NCBI GenBank assembly: GCA_028694545.1
Contig: JAQVKV010000125.1
Coordinates: 1-6,740 of the forward strand
Direction of reading: 5' to 3'
Origin: Zavarzinia sp.
GTDB taxonomy: Bacteria; Pseudomonadota; Alphaproteobacteria; Zavarziniales; Zavarziniaceae
Length of the DNA: 6,740 bases
This document shows positions 1-6,740 of this stretch, piece by piece; within the stretch, counting starts at the first letter, position 1, and each line of letters opens with the position of its first letter. The position numbers were made by a program, and so were the translations under genes. The notes beneath the pieces are model-generated. The model was not told where the DNA came from, did no database searches, and worked only from the letters and a program-made list of their open reading frames with translations.

Positions 1-4
1 GGGA

Positions 5-1534
5 TCAGGCGAAACGCTTGGCGGTCGCATCGCAAACCGCCGCCAGCTTCGCCTCGGTGTCCTTCGACAGCGCCTTTTCGGTCCGGATGGCCGCCAGGAT
101 GTCCGACTGCTTGGTGCGCAGTTCGTCCAGCAGCGCCTTCTCGAAGTCGCCGACCTTCGCGACCGGCAGCTTGTCGAGATAGCCCTTCACGCCCGAGAAG
201 ATCGAGCAGACCTGCTCTTCGACCGGCAGCGGCGAGAACTGGCCCTGCTTCAGCAGTTCCGTCAGGCGCGCGCCGCGGTTCAGCAGGCGCTGGGTCGAGG
301 CGTCGAGGTCGGAACCGAACTGGGCGAAGGCCGCCATTTCGCGGTACTGCGCCAGTTCCAGCTTGATGCTGCCGGCAACCTGCTTCATCGCCTTGATCTG
401 CGCCGCCGAACCCACGCGGGACACGGACAGGCCCACGTTGATGGCGGGGCGGATGCCCTGATAGAACAGGTTGGTTTCCAGGAAGATCTGGCCGTCGGTG
501 ATCGAGATCACGTTGGTCGGGATATAGGCCGAGACGTCACCCGCCTGGGTTTCGATGATCGGCAGCGCGGTCATGGAGCCGGCGCCCTTGACGTCCGACA
601 TCTTCGCGGCGCGTTCCAGCAGGCGGCTATGCAGGTAGAAGACGTCGCCCGGATAGGCTTCGCGGCCCGGCGGACGGCGCAGAAGGAGCGACATCTGACG
701 GTAGGCGACGGCCTGCTTCGACAGATCGTCATAGACGATCAGGGCATGCATGCCGTTGTCGCGGAAGAATTCGCCCATGGTGCAGCCGGTATAGGGCGCC
801 AGGAACTGCAGCGGCGCCGGCTCCGACGCCGTGGCGGCCACGACGATCGAATATTCCATCGCGCCGTTGTCTTCCAGCATCTTCACGATCTGGGCGACGG
901 TCGAACGCTTCTGGCCGACGGCGACGTAGATGCAATAAAGCTTCTTCGACTCGTCGCCCTGGGCGTTGACGGGCTTCTGGTTGATGAAGGTGTCGATGGC
1001 GACGGCGGTCTTGCCGGTCTGGCGGTCACCGATGATCAGCTCGCGCTGACCGCGGCCGACGGGCACCAGGCTGTCGATCGCCTTCAGGCCGGTCTGCATC
1101 GGCTCGTGCACCGACTGGCGCGGAATGATGCCCGGGGCCTTCACTTCGACGCGCGAACGGGTGACGTCCACCAGCGGCCCCTTGCCGTCGATCGGATTGC
1201 CGAGACCATCGACCACGCGACCCAGCAGGCCCTTGCCCACGGGCACGTCCACGATGGTGCCAGTCCGCTTGACCGTGTCGCCTTCCTTGATGGCGCGGTC
1301 GTCGCCGAAGATCACGATACCGACATTGTCGGCCTCGAGGTTCAGGGCCATGCCCTTCACACCGCCGGGGAATTCGACCATTTCGCCGGCCTGGACACCG
1401 TCCAGACCATAGACGCGGGCGACACCGTCACCGACGGAAAGAACCTGACCGACCTCGGTGCTTTCGGCTTCGGCACCGAAATTGGCGATCTGGTCCTTGA
1501 GGACTGCGGAAATCTCAGCGGCCCGGAGGTCCAT
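5..1534 (-). CDS. atpA: F1Fo ATP synthase subunit alpha
   Basis: This is the alpha subunit of the F1 catalytic head of ATP synthase, which couples proton flow to ATP synthesis on the cytoplasmic side of the inner membrane. Alpha subunits alternate with beta subunits and carry the non-catalytic nucleotide sites. The protein has 509 residues, the normal full length for alphaproteobacteria. The N-terminal beta-barrel (about 25-95) is followed by the nucleotide-binding domain with P-loop GDRQTGKT at 169-176. The family signature [13 protein letters not shown] lies at 363-375 and contains the arginine R373 that reaches into the catalytic site of beta. The C-terminal helical domain runs from about 380 to the end. 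The ATG at 1534 overlaps the atpH stop by one base (TAATG), and an AAGGGG ribosome binding site lies 8 nt upstream, inside atpH, so translation is probably coupled. The gene is intact, and the stop codon sits four bases from the window edge. Identity is certain. Confidence 0.99.
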   Translation of the reverse strand: MDLRAAEISAVLKDQIANFGAEAESTEVGQVLSVGDGVARVYGLDGVQAGEMVEFPGGVKGMALNLEADNVGIVIFGDDRAIKEGDTVKRTGTIVDVPVGKGLLGRVVDGLGNPIDGKGPLVDVTRSRVEVKAPGIIPRQSVHEPMQTGLKAIDSLVPVGRGQRELIIGDRQTGKTAVAIDTFINQKPVNAQGDESKKLYCIYVAVGQKRSTVAQIVKMLEDNGAMEYSIVVAATASEPAPLQFLAPYTGCTMGEFFRDNGMHALIVYDDLSKQAVAYRQMSLLLRRPPGREAYPGDVFYLHSRLLERAAKMSDVKGAGSMTALPIIETQAGDVSAYIPTNVISITDGQIFLETNLFYQGIRPAINVGLSVSRVGSAAQIKAMKQVAGSIKLELAQYREMAAFAQFGSDLDASTQRLLNRGARLTELLKQGQFSPLPVEEQVCSIFSGVKGYLDKLPVAKVGDFEKALLDELRTKQSDILAAIRTEKALSKDTEAKLAAVCDATAKRFA

Positions 1535-2094
1535 TATGCATTCCCCTTCATGGCGACCGCCAGGCGGTCGAGCTTGGTCTTGAGGCTGCCGTCGATCTGG
1601 CGCGAACCCACGCGCACGATCAGGCCGCCGAGGAGGCTTTGATCGACCTTGGCGTCGATCATGACCGTCTTGCCGACGAGGCGAGACAATTCGGTTTTGA
1701 GCTGTTCGGTCTGCCCGAAGCTGAGCGGCTCGGCCGAGACGACCTTGGCCGTCACTTCGCCGCGCGCCTTGGCCAGCAGATCCTTGAACGCGGACAGCGC
1801 CGCCGGCAGGGCGAAGAGACGCCCGTTGCGGCACAGCAGCTGCACGAAATTGGTGGCGAAGGGACCGACGCCGGCGCGGAACGTCAGGGCCTGCATGGCG
1901 CGGGCCTGCTCGTCGCGCTTGTGCAGGGGGCTCTTCAGGAAAGCGGCGAGATCGGCGGACTCGGTGATCATCGCGCCGATGGTGTCGAGGTCGGCGGCGA
2001 CGGCGTCGATCACGCCGCGTTCCGCGCAAAGGTCGAACAGGGCGCCGGCATAGCGCGCGCCGATGTGTGCAACGAATGACGATGAGGTTGCCAA
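1534..2094 (-). CDS. atpH: F1Fo ATP synthase subunit delta
   Basis: This is the delta subunit (OSCP homologue), which links the top of the F1 head to the peripheral b stalk. With the TTG start at 2094 the product has 186 residues, the usual family length, and begins [20 protein letters not shown]. The conserved N-terminal RYAxALFDLA-type helix therefore starts near residue 14. The C-terminal signature around [17 protein letters not shown] lies at roughly 154-170. An upstream ATG at 2217 stays in frame but would add 41 Arg/Cys-rich residues unlike the family. A GTG at 2130 would add 12 residues. No ATG lies between these and the conserved domain, so TTG is the best choice. Its ribosome binding site is weak: GGGGG lies 9-13 nt upstream and AAGGG is very close to the start. 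The gene is first in the operon and its stop overlaps the atpA start. Identity is firm; the exact start is inferred. Confidence 0.95.
   Translation of the reverse strand: MATSSSFVAHIGARYAGALFDLCAERGVIDAVAADLDTIGAMITESADLAAFLKSPLHKRDEQARAMQALTFRAGVGPFATNFVQLLCRNGRLFALPAALSAFKDLLAKARGEVTAKVVSAEPLSFGQTEQLKTELSRLVGKTVMIDAKVDQSLLGGLIVRVGSRQIDGSLKTKLDRLAVAMKGNA
1543..1548 (-). promoter_or_regulatory. atpA ribosome binding site inside atpH
   Basis: On the minus strand AAGGGG lies 8 nt before the atpA ATG, within the last codons of atpH. Together with the one-base stop/start overlap it supports the atpA start and translational coupling of delta to alpha. Confidence 0.75.
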
Positions 2095-2447
2095 GACCCT
2101 TGCCCCCGGCAGCCGCCCCGCAGGGGCCACCTCTAAGCCGTTGAAATCACAAGACGAAGGAGGGCGCGAAAGACGCGCACACGAACCCCGCCCGCTGAAG
2201 CAGGCGTCTCGTACCACAGGCCTTGATGCGCCGCAACCGTAAGCGCCGCGTCAAAATGGTCTAAGACGCAATTTGCGGCACAAAAGTGACCGCCTCTTCG
2301 ACCATGGTCTTAACCAAGACCCCTTTCACGCGGCACGCGAACCCAGAACCCCGAGCCGAAACGCCCCCGCCATTCCAAGGGAGGTCGCGACGTTTTTCAA
2401 GATGGAAGCGGCCGCCGCCGTTGCTTTCGCCGCCGATTCTCCTCCCG
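2095..2447 (-). promoter_or_regulatory. Intergenic region upstream of atpH (putative atp promoter and leader)
   Basis: I found no supportable gene in these 353 bases between the GNAT stop and atpH, and the operon promoter should lie here. Two minus-strand hexamer pairs resemble sigma-70 sites, each with a 17-base spacer: TTGAAA/TGGAAT at 2400-2372 and TTGACG/GCGCAT at 2254-2226. Both are weak matches and I cannot choose between them. There is a perfect 6-bp hairpin GGTCTT-AACC-AAGACC at 2306-2321. An 11-bp palindrome CGCAATTTGCG lies at 2267-2277. A short GC hairpin GCCCC-GCA-GGGGC at 2115-2127 sits just before the atpH start and could limit initiation there. No T-run terminator follows the GNAT gene, so read-through from it into atp is possible. 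Confidence 0.4.
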
Positions 2448-2888
2448 TTACAACGAAAGTCGGTAACGGACGTAATCATCCGCCGGCTGGAAGCGGTCGT
2501 AGAGCCGCCGCGCCCTCTCGTTGTCCGTCTCCGTATGCCAGTAGAGCTGGCAGGCCCCGAGGCGCCGGGCTTCCTGCTTCAGATCCTCGATCAGGGCGAA
2601 GCCCACGCCCCCACCCCGCACGCCGGGATCGACGAAGAGATCTTCCAGATAGACGATCGGTTCGACCGACCATGTCCTTGCATGGACGATGCAGACGGCG
2701 AAGCCCGCCACCACCCCCCCGACTTCGGCGAGTCGGGCGAAGACAGGCACCAGGGGATCGAGGATCCGGGCCCAGGTGGTGGCGGTCACGGTTTCCGGTA
2801 CATTCGCCTTATAGAAGGCCGTGTAGCCGGCCCAGAGTTCGCGCCAGCGCGCCTCGTCCGCAGGCCGGGCTTCCCTGATCGTCACCAT
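2448..2888 (-). CDS. GNAT family N-acetyltransferase
   Basis: This is a 146-residue single-domain Gcn5-related acetyltransferase, expected to transfer an acetyl group from acetyl-CoA to an amine. The substrate cannot be read from the sequence. The N-terminal strand IREARPADEARWRELW is typical of the fold. Motif A is YLEDLFVDPGVRGGGVG at about 80-96, with the acetyl-CoA pyrophosphate-binding pattern R-x-x-G-x-G at R91-G96. The C-terminal motif TDNERARRLYDRF at 121-133 is the usual N-xx-A-xx-LY element. The ATG at 2888 is chosen because a perfect AGGAGG lies 9 nt upstream and the conserved fold starts at residue 3. The open frame continues upstream only through the repeat and the end of priA. 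The gene is on the same strand as priA, 151 nt downstream of it, and upstream of atpH. It is cytoplasmic, with no signal peptide or membrane segment. Family assignment is secure; function is unknown. Confidence 0.93.
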   Translation of the reverse strand: MVTIREARPADEARWRELWAGYTAFYKANVPETVTATTWARILDPLVPVFARLAEVGGVVAGFAVCIVHARTWSVEPIVYLEDLFVDPGVRGGGVGFALIEDLKQEARRLGACQLYWHTETDNERARRLYDRFQPADDYVRYRLSL

Positions 2889-2897
2889 GGCGAATCG

Positions 2898-2903
2898 CCT
2901 CCT
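2898..2903 (-). promoter_or_regulatory. Ribosome binding site of the GNAT gene
   Basis: AGGAGG on the minus strand lies 9 nt from the ATG at 2888. It is the strongest Shine-Dalgarno sequence in the window and fixes the start of the acetyltransferase gene. Confidence 0.85.
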
Positions 2904-2932
2904 GATTTCCCGCGCTTCATCTTCTCCCGTTT

Positions 2933-3013
2933 CGTCTTCCCGGCGAAGGCCGGGACCTCGCGACGAGATGGCGCCCTCTCCGGGGAAAGGTCCCGGCCTT
3001 CGCCGGGACGACG
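2933..3013. repeat. REP-like inverted doublet between priA and the GNAT gene
   Basis: Two 26-base arms, 2933-2958 and 2988-3013, are inverted copies matching at 25 of 26 positions, separated by 29 bases. Each arm contains its own perfect hairpin, CCCGGC-GAAG-GCCGGG in arm 1 and its reverse complement in arm 2. The element can therefore form either one long stem or two small hairpins. This is the organisation of REP/BIME-type extragenic palindromes. It lies wholly in the 151-base gap downstream of priA and upstream of the GNAT gene. On the minus strand the first hairpin after the priA stop is followed by CCTTTCC, so it may attenuate priA transcripts or protect their 3' ends, but there is no proper T-run. 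The structure is directly visible; family membership and function are inferred. Confidence 0.85.
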
Positions 3014-3039
3014 AGTTGCCTTTCGGATTTCCTTCCCCC

Positions 3040-5214
3040 TCACATGAAATGATAAGGGTCGACGTCGACCTGCAGCCGCACACGCCCCGGGATCGCCTGG
3101 GCGTCGAGCCAGGGGCGCATCACCGCCTGCACGTTCAGCCGGCGTGGCGCCCGGACGAGAAGACGGACCCGCCAGCGCCCGCGCAGCAGGCTCATGGGCG
3201 CCGGCGCCGGGCCCAGCACGTCGAAGCCTTCGATGTCGCGGGGCGCGGTCCGGGCCAGGGCACGCCCCACCGTCATCACCTCGGCCTGGTCCGGACCGGA
3301 CAGGATGAGCGCCACCAGCCGGCCATAGGGCGGCAGCCCGTGGCGCTTGCGCGCCGCCTGTTCCGCCGCGACGAAACCGTCGCGGTCGTGCCGCGCGATC
3401 GCGCGGATGACGCCGGCTTCCGGGTCGAAACTCTGCAGCAGGGCCCGGCCCGGCCGCTCGCCCCGCCCGGCGCGGCCGACCACCTGGGTGGTGAGCTGGA
3501 AGATCCGCTCGCCCGCGCGAAGATCGCCGCCGTCGAGACCGAGATCAGCATCCACGACCCCGACCAGCGTAAGCCAGGGGAAATGGTGCCCCTTGGCGAC
3601 GATCTGGGTGCCGATCACCACATCCACCTCGCGCGCGGCGATCGCATCGAAGGCGGCGGCGAGCGCCAGCGGTCCGCCCAGCGTGTCGGAGGCCAGCACG
3701 AGGCGACGCGCCTGGGGCAGGACATTCGCCACCTCTTCCTCGATCCGCTCGACCCCCGGCCCGCAGGGCACGAGGCTGTCTTCCTCGCCACATTCGGGGC
3801 AGGCGCGGGGCGTCGGCATCATGTGGCCGCAATGGTGGCACACGAGGTGGCGGCGGTTGCGATGCTCCACCAGCCAGGCGGAGCAATTGGGGCATTCGAT
3901 GCGATGGCCGCAGTGCCGGCACAGGGTAAGAGGGGCATAGCCGCGCCGGTTCAGGAACAGCAGGCTCTGTTCGCCCCGCGCCATGGTTTCGGCCATCGCC
4001 CTCGTCAGCACGGGGGAGAGGAAATTCCCCCGCTCCGGCGGGTGCTGACGCATGTCGATCACCGTGACGTCGGGCAGCGTGGCGCCGCCATGACGCTCCG
4101 GCAGCACGAGGCGGCGATAGCGCCCGGCCTCGACATTGGCCAGCGTCTCGAGGCTCGGCGTCGCGCTGGCCAGCACGATGGGGCAATGCTCGATCGTGGC
4201 GCGCACCACCGCCATGTCGCGGCCGTGATAGGCGACGCCATCATCCTGCTTGAAGCCCTGGTCGTGCTCCTCGTCGACGACGATGAGGCCAAGGGCGCGA
4301 TAAGGCAGGAACAGGGCCGATCGCGCCCCGACGACAAGGGGGATCGAGCCATCGGCCACGACACGCCACACCCGCTTGCGGGCCCGGGGCGTCAGGTCCG
4401 AATGCCAGACCGCCGGCGCCGTGCCGAAACGCCCGGCGAAACGTTCCATCACCCCGGCAGTCAGGGCGATTTCCGGCAGCAGCACCATGACCTGCAGGCC
4501 AAGGCGCAGCGCGGCCGCGATCGCCTCCATATAGGTTTCGGTCTTGCCGGACCCGGTGACGCCATCGAGCAGGAAGGCGCCATAGGCGCGCGCCCGCACC
4601 GCCGCCGCCATCGCATCCGCCGCCGCCGCCTGATCGGACGAAAGCGCCGGCAGGGCGAAATCCGGATCCGGGCGCTTGCCGGCTTCCGCCGCCATCATGA
4701 TCTCGACCGGCTCCAGCGCGCCGCCGTCGACGAGGCCGCGCAGCACGCCGGCGGAAACCCCGGTCGCCGCCTGGATCGCCGACGCCGTCGCCGGCCCTGA
4801 CTCGGCCAGATGGTCCAGCACCTTCCGCCTTGCCGGGGTCATGCGCTCGGGCGGGCGGCCGGTCTGGCGATAGCCGGTGGAAGCGGCCGGTGCGTCATTG
4901 TTGGCGGCGGTGATGAAATGGCGCAGCACCATGCCCGGCGCATTCATCGTGTAGGCCGCCATCCAGTCGAGGAAACGGCGCGCCTTCTCGCCCATCGCCG
5001 GCCAGTCATGAATGGCGGCGATCGGGCGCAGCTTCGGCGCCGGCACCACGCCCTCGCCCTCGCCGTCCCAGACAACGCCGGTCACCCGGCGCGGGCCGAG
5101 CGGCACCTCGACGAAACTGCCCGGCGCCGGTGCGGCCCCAGGCGAAGGGGCATAGTCGAGCGGCCCCGGAAAGGGTGCGGCGACGAGAACGGGAATGCGG
5201 GACGGCGGCTTCAT
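3040..5214 (-). CDS. priA: Primosomal protein N', replication restart helicase PriA
   Basis: PriA is the superfamily 2 3'-to-5' DNA helicase that recognises stalled or collapsed forks and recombination intermediates and starts reloading of the replicative helicase. The protein has 724 residues, full length. The N-terminal DNA-binding domain covers about 1-110 and a winged-helix-like segment about 125-172. Walker A is GVTGSGKT at 218-225, the DEEH box is at 314-317 and SATPS at 350-354. Eight zinc-binding cysteines are present: C432, C435, C441, C444, C459, C462, C472 and C475. Later helicase motifs are QIVAKGHHFP at 537-546 and QVVGRAGRG at 577-585. The C-terminal domain ends VDVDPYHFM. The ATG at 5214 fits the family N-terminus (IPVLVAAPFPGPLDY), although no clear Shine-Dalgarno precedes it. 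The gene is divergent from tal, with 121 bases between the two starts. All catalytic and zinc residues are present, so it should be functional. Confidence 0.98.
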   Translation of the reverse strand: MKPPSRIPVLVAAPFPGPLDYAPSPGAAPAPGSFVEVPLGPRRVTGVVWDGEGEGVVPAPKLRPIAAIHDWPAMGEKARRFLDWMAAYTMNAPGMVLRHFITAANNDAPAASTGYRQTGRPPERMTPARRKVLDHLAESGPATASAIQAATGVSAGVLRGLVDGGALEPVEIMMAAEAGKRPDPDFALPALSSDQAAAADAMAAAVRARAYGAFLLDGVTGSGKTETYMEAIAAALRLGLQVMVLLPEIALTAGVMERFAGRFGTAPAVWHSDLTPRARKRVWRVVADGSIPLVVGARSALFLPYRALGLIVVDEEHDQGFKQDDGVAYHGRDMAVVRATIEHCPIVLASATPSLETLANVEAGRYRRLVLPERHGGATLPDVTVIDMRQHPPERGNFLSPVLTRAMAETMARGEQSLLFLNRRGYAPLTLCRHCGHRIECPNCSAWLVEHRNRRHLVCHHCGHMMPTPRACPECGEEDSLVPCGPGVERIEEEVANVLPQARRLVLASDTLGGPLALAAAFDAIAAREVDVVIGTQIVAKGHHFPWLTLVGVVDADLGLDGGDLRAGERIFQLTTQVVGRAGRGERPGRALLQSFDPEAGVIRAIARHDRDGFVAAEQAARKRHGLPPYGRLVALILSGPDQAEVMTVGRALARTAPRDIEGFDVLGPAPAPMSLLRGRWRVRLLVRAPRRLNVQAVMRPWLDAQAIPGRVRLQVDVDPYHFM

Positions 5215-5335
5215 GGTCTATGATGAGAGACAGCTGCCGGGGCTGGGCGCAGGTGTTGATTCGACAAGCGTCGATTCGGTGAATCGCTCTGTCCGCCCGG
5301 GCGCATGATCGTCTTTTCCAGCGGATACCCAATCC
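5215..5335. promoter_or_regulatory. Divergent priA/tal promoter region with repeated half-sites
   Basis: These 121 bases separate the two divergent start codons and should hold promoters for both. The hexamer GATTCG occurs at 5258-5263 and again at 5273-5278, 15 bases apart. A perfect inverted repeat CGATTC-GGT-GAATCG covers 5272-5286. A 10-bp palindrome CGCCCGGGCG lies at 5294-5303. A weak plus-strand promoter candidate for tal is TTGATT at 5256-5261 with GTGAAT at 5279-5284 (17-base spacer). If real, the half-sites would overlap it, as an operator might. No strong priA promoter could be picked out. Confidence 0.45.
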
Positions 5336-5992
5336 ATGAAGTTCTTCATCGACACCGCCGACATCGCCGAGATCCGGGACCTCGCCGCCACCGGCATGGT
5401 CGACGGCGTCACCACCAATCCGAGCCTGGTCGCCAAGACCGGCCGTAATTTCCTCGAGGCGATCGCCGAGATCTGCGAGGTCGTCCCCGGCCCGGTTTCC
5501 GCCGAGGTGACCGCCACCGATTTCGCGACCATGCTGACCGAAGGTCGCAAGCTTGCCAAGATCGCGTCCAACATCGCGGTGAAAGTGCCGCTGACCTGGG
5601 ACGGGCTGAAGGCCTGCAAGGCCCTGTCTGACGACGGCATCATGGTCAATGTGACCCTGTGCTTCTCGCCGAGCCAGGCATTGCTGGCCGCCAAGGCAGG
5701 GGCCTCCTTCATCTCGCCCTTCGTCGGCCGGCTGGACGACATCTCGATCGACGGCATGGACCTGATCGCCGAGATCCGCCAGATCTACGACAATTACGAG
5801 ACGCTCGCGACCGAGATCCTGGTCGCCTCGATCCGTCATCCCCGCCATGTGGTCGATTCGGCCAAGATGGGCGCCGACGTCGCGACCCTGCCGCCCAACG
5901 TTCTGCGCGCGCTGGCCAATCACCCCCTGACCGACAAGGGCCTGGACGCCTTCCTGAAGGATTGGGCGAAGACCGGCCAGTCCATCCTCTGA
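5336..5992 (+). CDS. tal: Transaldolase, small FSA/TalC-type subfamily
   Basis: This is a 218-residue class I aldolase of the small transaldolase / fructose-6-phosphate aldolase family, a cytoplasmic TIM barrel. Transaldolase moves a dihydroxyacetone unit between sugar phosphates in the non-oxidative pentose phosphate pathway. The start MKFFIDTAD and the signature DGVTTNPSL (23-31) are diagnostic. The Schiff-base lysine is K83 in NIAVKVPLT. Two positions separate the subfamilies: aligned with E. coli FsaA, this protein has E57 where FsaA has Q59, and F129 (SPFVGRLDD) where FsaA has Y131. Glu and Phe are the transaldolase residues, so transaldolase activity is the better call, although such genes are often labelled fsa. 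The ribosome binding site is weak (AGCGGA about 10 nt upstream). A DUF484 gene follows after 14 bases and is probably cotranscribed. Confidence 0.95.
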   Translation: MKFFIDTADIAEIRDLAATGMVDGVTTNPSLVAKTGRNFLEAIAEICEVVPGPVSAEVTATDFATMLTEGRKLAKIASNIAVKVPLTWDGLKACKALSDDGIMVNVTLCFSPSQALLAAKAGASFISPFVGRLDDISIDGMDLIAEIRQIYDNYETLATEILVASIRHPRHVVDSAKMGADVATLPPNVLRALANHPLTDKGLDAFLKDWAKTGQSIL

Positions 5993-5993
5993 C

Positions 5994-6001
5994 GGGGAAA
6001 G
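5994..6001 (+). promoter_or_regulatory. Ribosome binding site of the DUF484 gene
   Basis: GGGGAAAG lies 5 nt before a GTG at 6007. It supports that GTG as the start, since no ATG occurs before the conserved N-terminal domain. Confidence 0.6.
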
Positions 6002-6006
6002 ACCAC

Positions 6007-6740
6007 GTGGCCTCGACCGAGAAACCCGAAAACGCTTCAGGGACGGGCCCGGCGGCCGAAAAGCCGCCGGCGCCGAGGAAGCGCCTGACCTCGGCCGAGG
6101 TCCGGGACTATCTGATGACGCATCCGAGCTTTCTCGCCCGGCATCCGGACGTCCTCGAAAGCCAGAGCCTGCCGCCCCGCAGCGACGCCGACGGCGAGAA
6201 GGTGGTGGATTTCCAGCGCGCCCTTGTCGACCGGCTGCGCCGTGACAACGATCGCCTGCGCCATTTCCAGGCCGAAGTGATCACGGCCGCCCGCGCCAAT
6301 GTCTCGGCACAGACCCTCGTGCATGAGGCTGTCCTTCTCCTCATGGAATCGGAAAGCTTCGAGCAGCTGATTCATGTGCTGACCCAGGATCTCGCCGCCG
6401 CCCTTGGTATCGACGTCGTCACCCTCTGCCTCGAATCGGCGGAGGATTGGGCTGACCGCCCGGCGGTGCAGAACCTGCATCTGGTGGCGCCCGGCACCAT
6501 CGACGCGGCGATGGGCGAGGGCGTTTCCATCCGCCTCTGCGCCGGCGCCGTGGACGACGGCACCATCTTCGGCCCCGCCGCCGGCCTTGTGCGCAGCCAG
6601 GCGCTGGCGCGGCTCGACCTCGGCGAGGGCGGACCGGCCGGCCTGCTGGCGCTGGGCAGCCGCGACGAGGAAAATACGAGGAAGGCCAGGGCGGCGAATT
6701 GTTCGGCTTCCTCGCCCTCGCGACCGAGCGGATGATCCAG
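6007..6740 (+). CDS. DUF484 family protein, partial at the right edge, apparent frameshift
   Basis: This belongs to the DUF484 family, GAF-like proteins of unknown biochemical role; a xerC recombinase gene often lies next to them, but none is visible here. Translation starts at GTG 6007, just after tal. A low-complexity Pro/Ala/Lys-rich lead of about 27 residues precedes the conserved DYLMTHPSFLARHPDVL (34-50). The DFQ motif at 68-70 and a charged, probably coiled-coil helix (to about 98) follow, and then a GAF-like domain from about 103 to LLALGSRD at 213-220. After codon 222 the frame runs into an unlikely tail and a TGA at 6733-6735. Shifting frame after the AAAA at 6671-6674 gives YEEGQGGELFGFLALA and continues open to the window edge, as expected for the family C-terminus. 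The gene therefore seems to have lost one base, through either a real mutation or a sequencing error. The true end lies outside the window. Confidence 0.85.
6670..6675 (+). other. Apparent one-base deletion (frameshift site) in the DUF484 gene
   Basis: The sequence GAG GAA AAT ACG carries a run of four A. One extra A would read GAG GAA AAA TAC GAG (EEKYEE) and restore the family-like C-terminus over the remaining 66 bases. In the restored frame nearly all third positions are G or C, like the upstream part of the gene. In the frame as written, several third positions are A or T and a TGA follows. Confidence 0.7.

Noticed and set aside
629..1642. Plus-strand open frame of 337 codons opposite atpA
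   Set aside because: Its composition is typical of antisense reading in high-GC genes, and atpA on the minus strand is unambiguous.
1535..2029. In-frame upstream extension of atpA giving a 674-residue product
   Set aside because: The extra part is an Arg-rich out-of-frame reading of atpH. The real atpA starts at 1534 with its own ribosome binding site and normal length.
2384..2397. GTCGCGAC palindrome followed by five T as a terminator
   Set aside because: The 8-bp palindrome has no loop, and the T-run is on the plus strand, where no gene ends here.
2261..2479. Possible 72-residue small gene upstream of atpH on the minus strand
   Set aside because: It starts inside the GNAT gene, has no ribosome binding site and shows no recognisable domain. 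Only its last 22 or so codons look remotely protein-like, which can occur by chance.
2887..4800. Long plus-strand open frame of 637 codons opposite priA
   Set aside because: It is the antisense of priA in GC-rich DNA. Its His/Arg/Gly-rich composition matches no family I recognise, whereas the minus strand has every PriA motif.
5006..5923. Minus-strand open frame of 305 codons across tal and the priA start
   Set aside because: It is a shadow of the clear transaldolase gene on the opposite strand and crosses the divergent promoter region.
5659..6006. Upstream extension of the DUF484 frame into tal
   Set aside because: It reads tal in the wrong frame. The GTG at 6007 with GGGGAAAG upstream gives the expected N-terminus.

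Overview
This window is a compact, GC-rich chromosomal segment with strongly GC-biased third codon positions. The gene content and protein sequences suggest an alphaproteobacterium. It carries atpH followed by atpA with no membrane (Fo) genes seen beside them, priA upstream of the atp genes, and a divergent small transaldolase gene followed by a DUF484 gene. The atpA sequence looks Rhodospirillales-like, but the genus cannot be fixed from this sequence alone.

Layout. Positions 5-2094 (minus strand) hold the start of an F1 ATP synthase operon: atpH (delta, TTG start) and then atpA (alpha), overlapping by one base. The next F1 genes would lie before position 1, outside the window. Positions 2095-2447 are a 353-base non-coding stretch that should contain the atp promoter and leader. 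Positions 2448-2888 (minus) encode a small GNAT acetyltransferase with a perfect AGGAGG ribosome binding site. Positions 2889-3039 are intergenic and contain a REP-like doublet: two inverted 26-base arms, each itself a hairpin. Positions 3040-5214 (minus) encode PriA, the replication-restart helicase. Positions 5215-5335 are a divergent promoter region with repeated GATTCG-type half-sites. Positions 5336-5992 (plus) encode a small transaldolase whose active-site residues favour transaldolase over fructose-6-phosphate aldolase. From 6007 to the right edge (plus) there is a DUF484 gene with an apparent one-base frameshift in a run of four A at 6671-6674.

The genes are housekeeping ones: energy conversion, restart of stalled replication forks, and the non-oxidative pentose phosphate pathway. 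They do not form one pathway, and I see no sign of an undescribed multi-gene system. The points worth a second look are small: the DUF484 frameshift, the REP-like doublet, the transaldolase active-site signature, the TTG start of atpH, and the half-site cluster between priA and tal. No tRNA, rRNA, CRISPR array, insertion sequence or classical terminator with a T-run was found.
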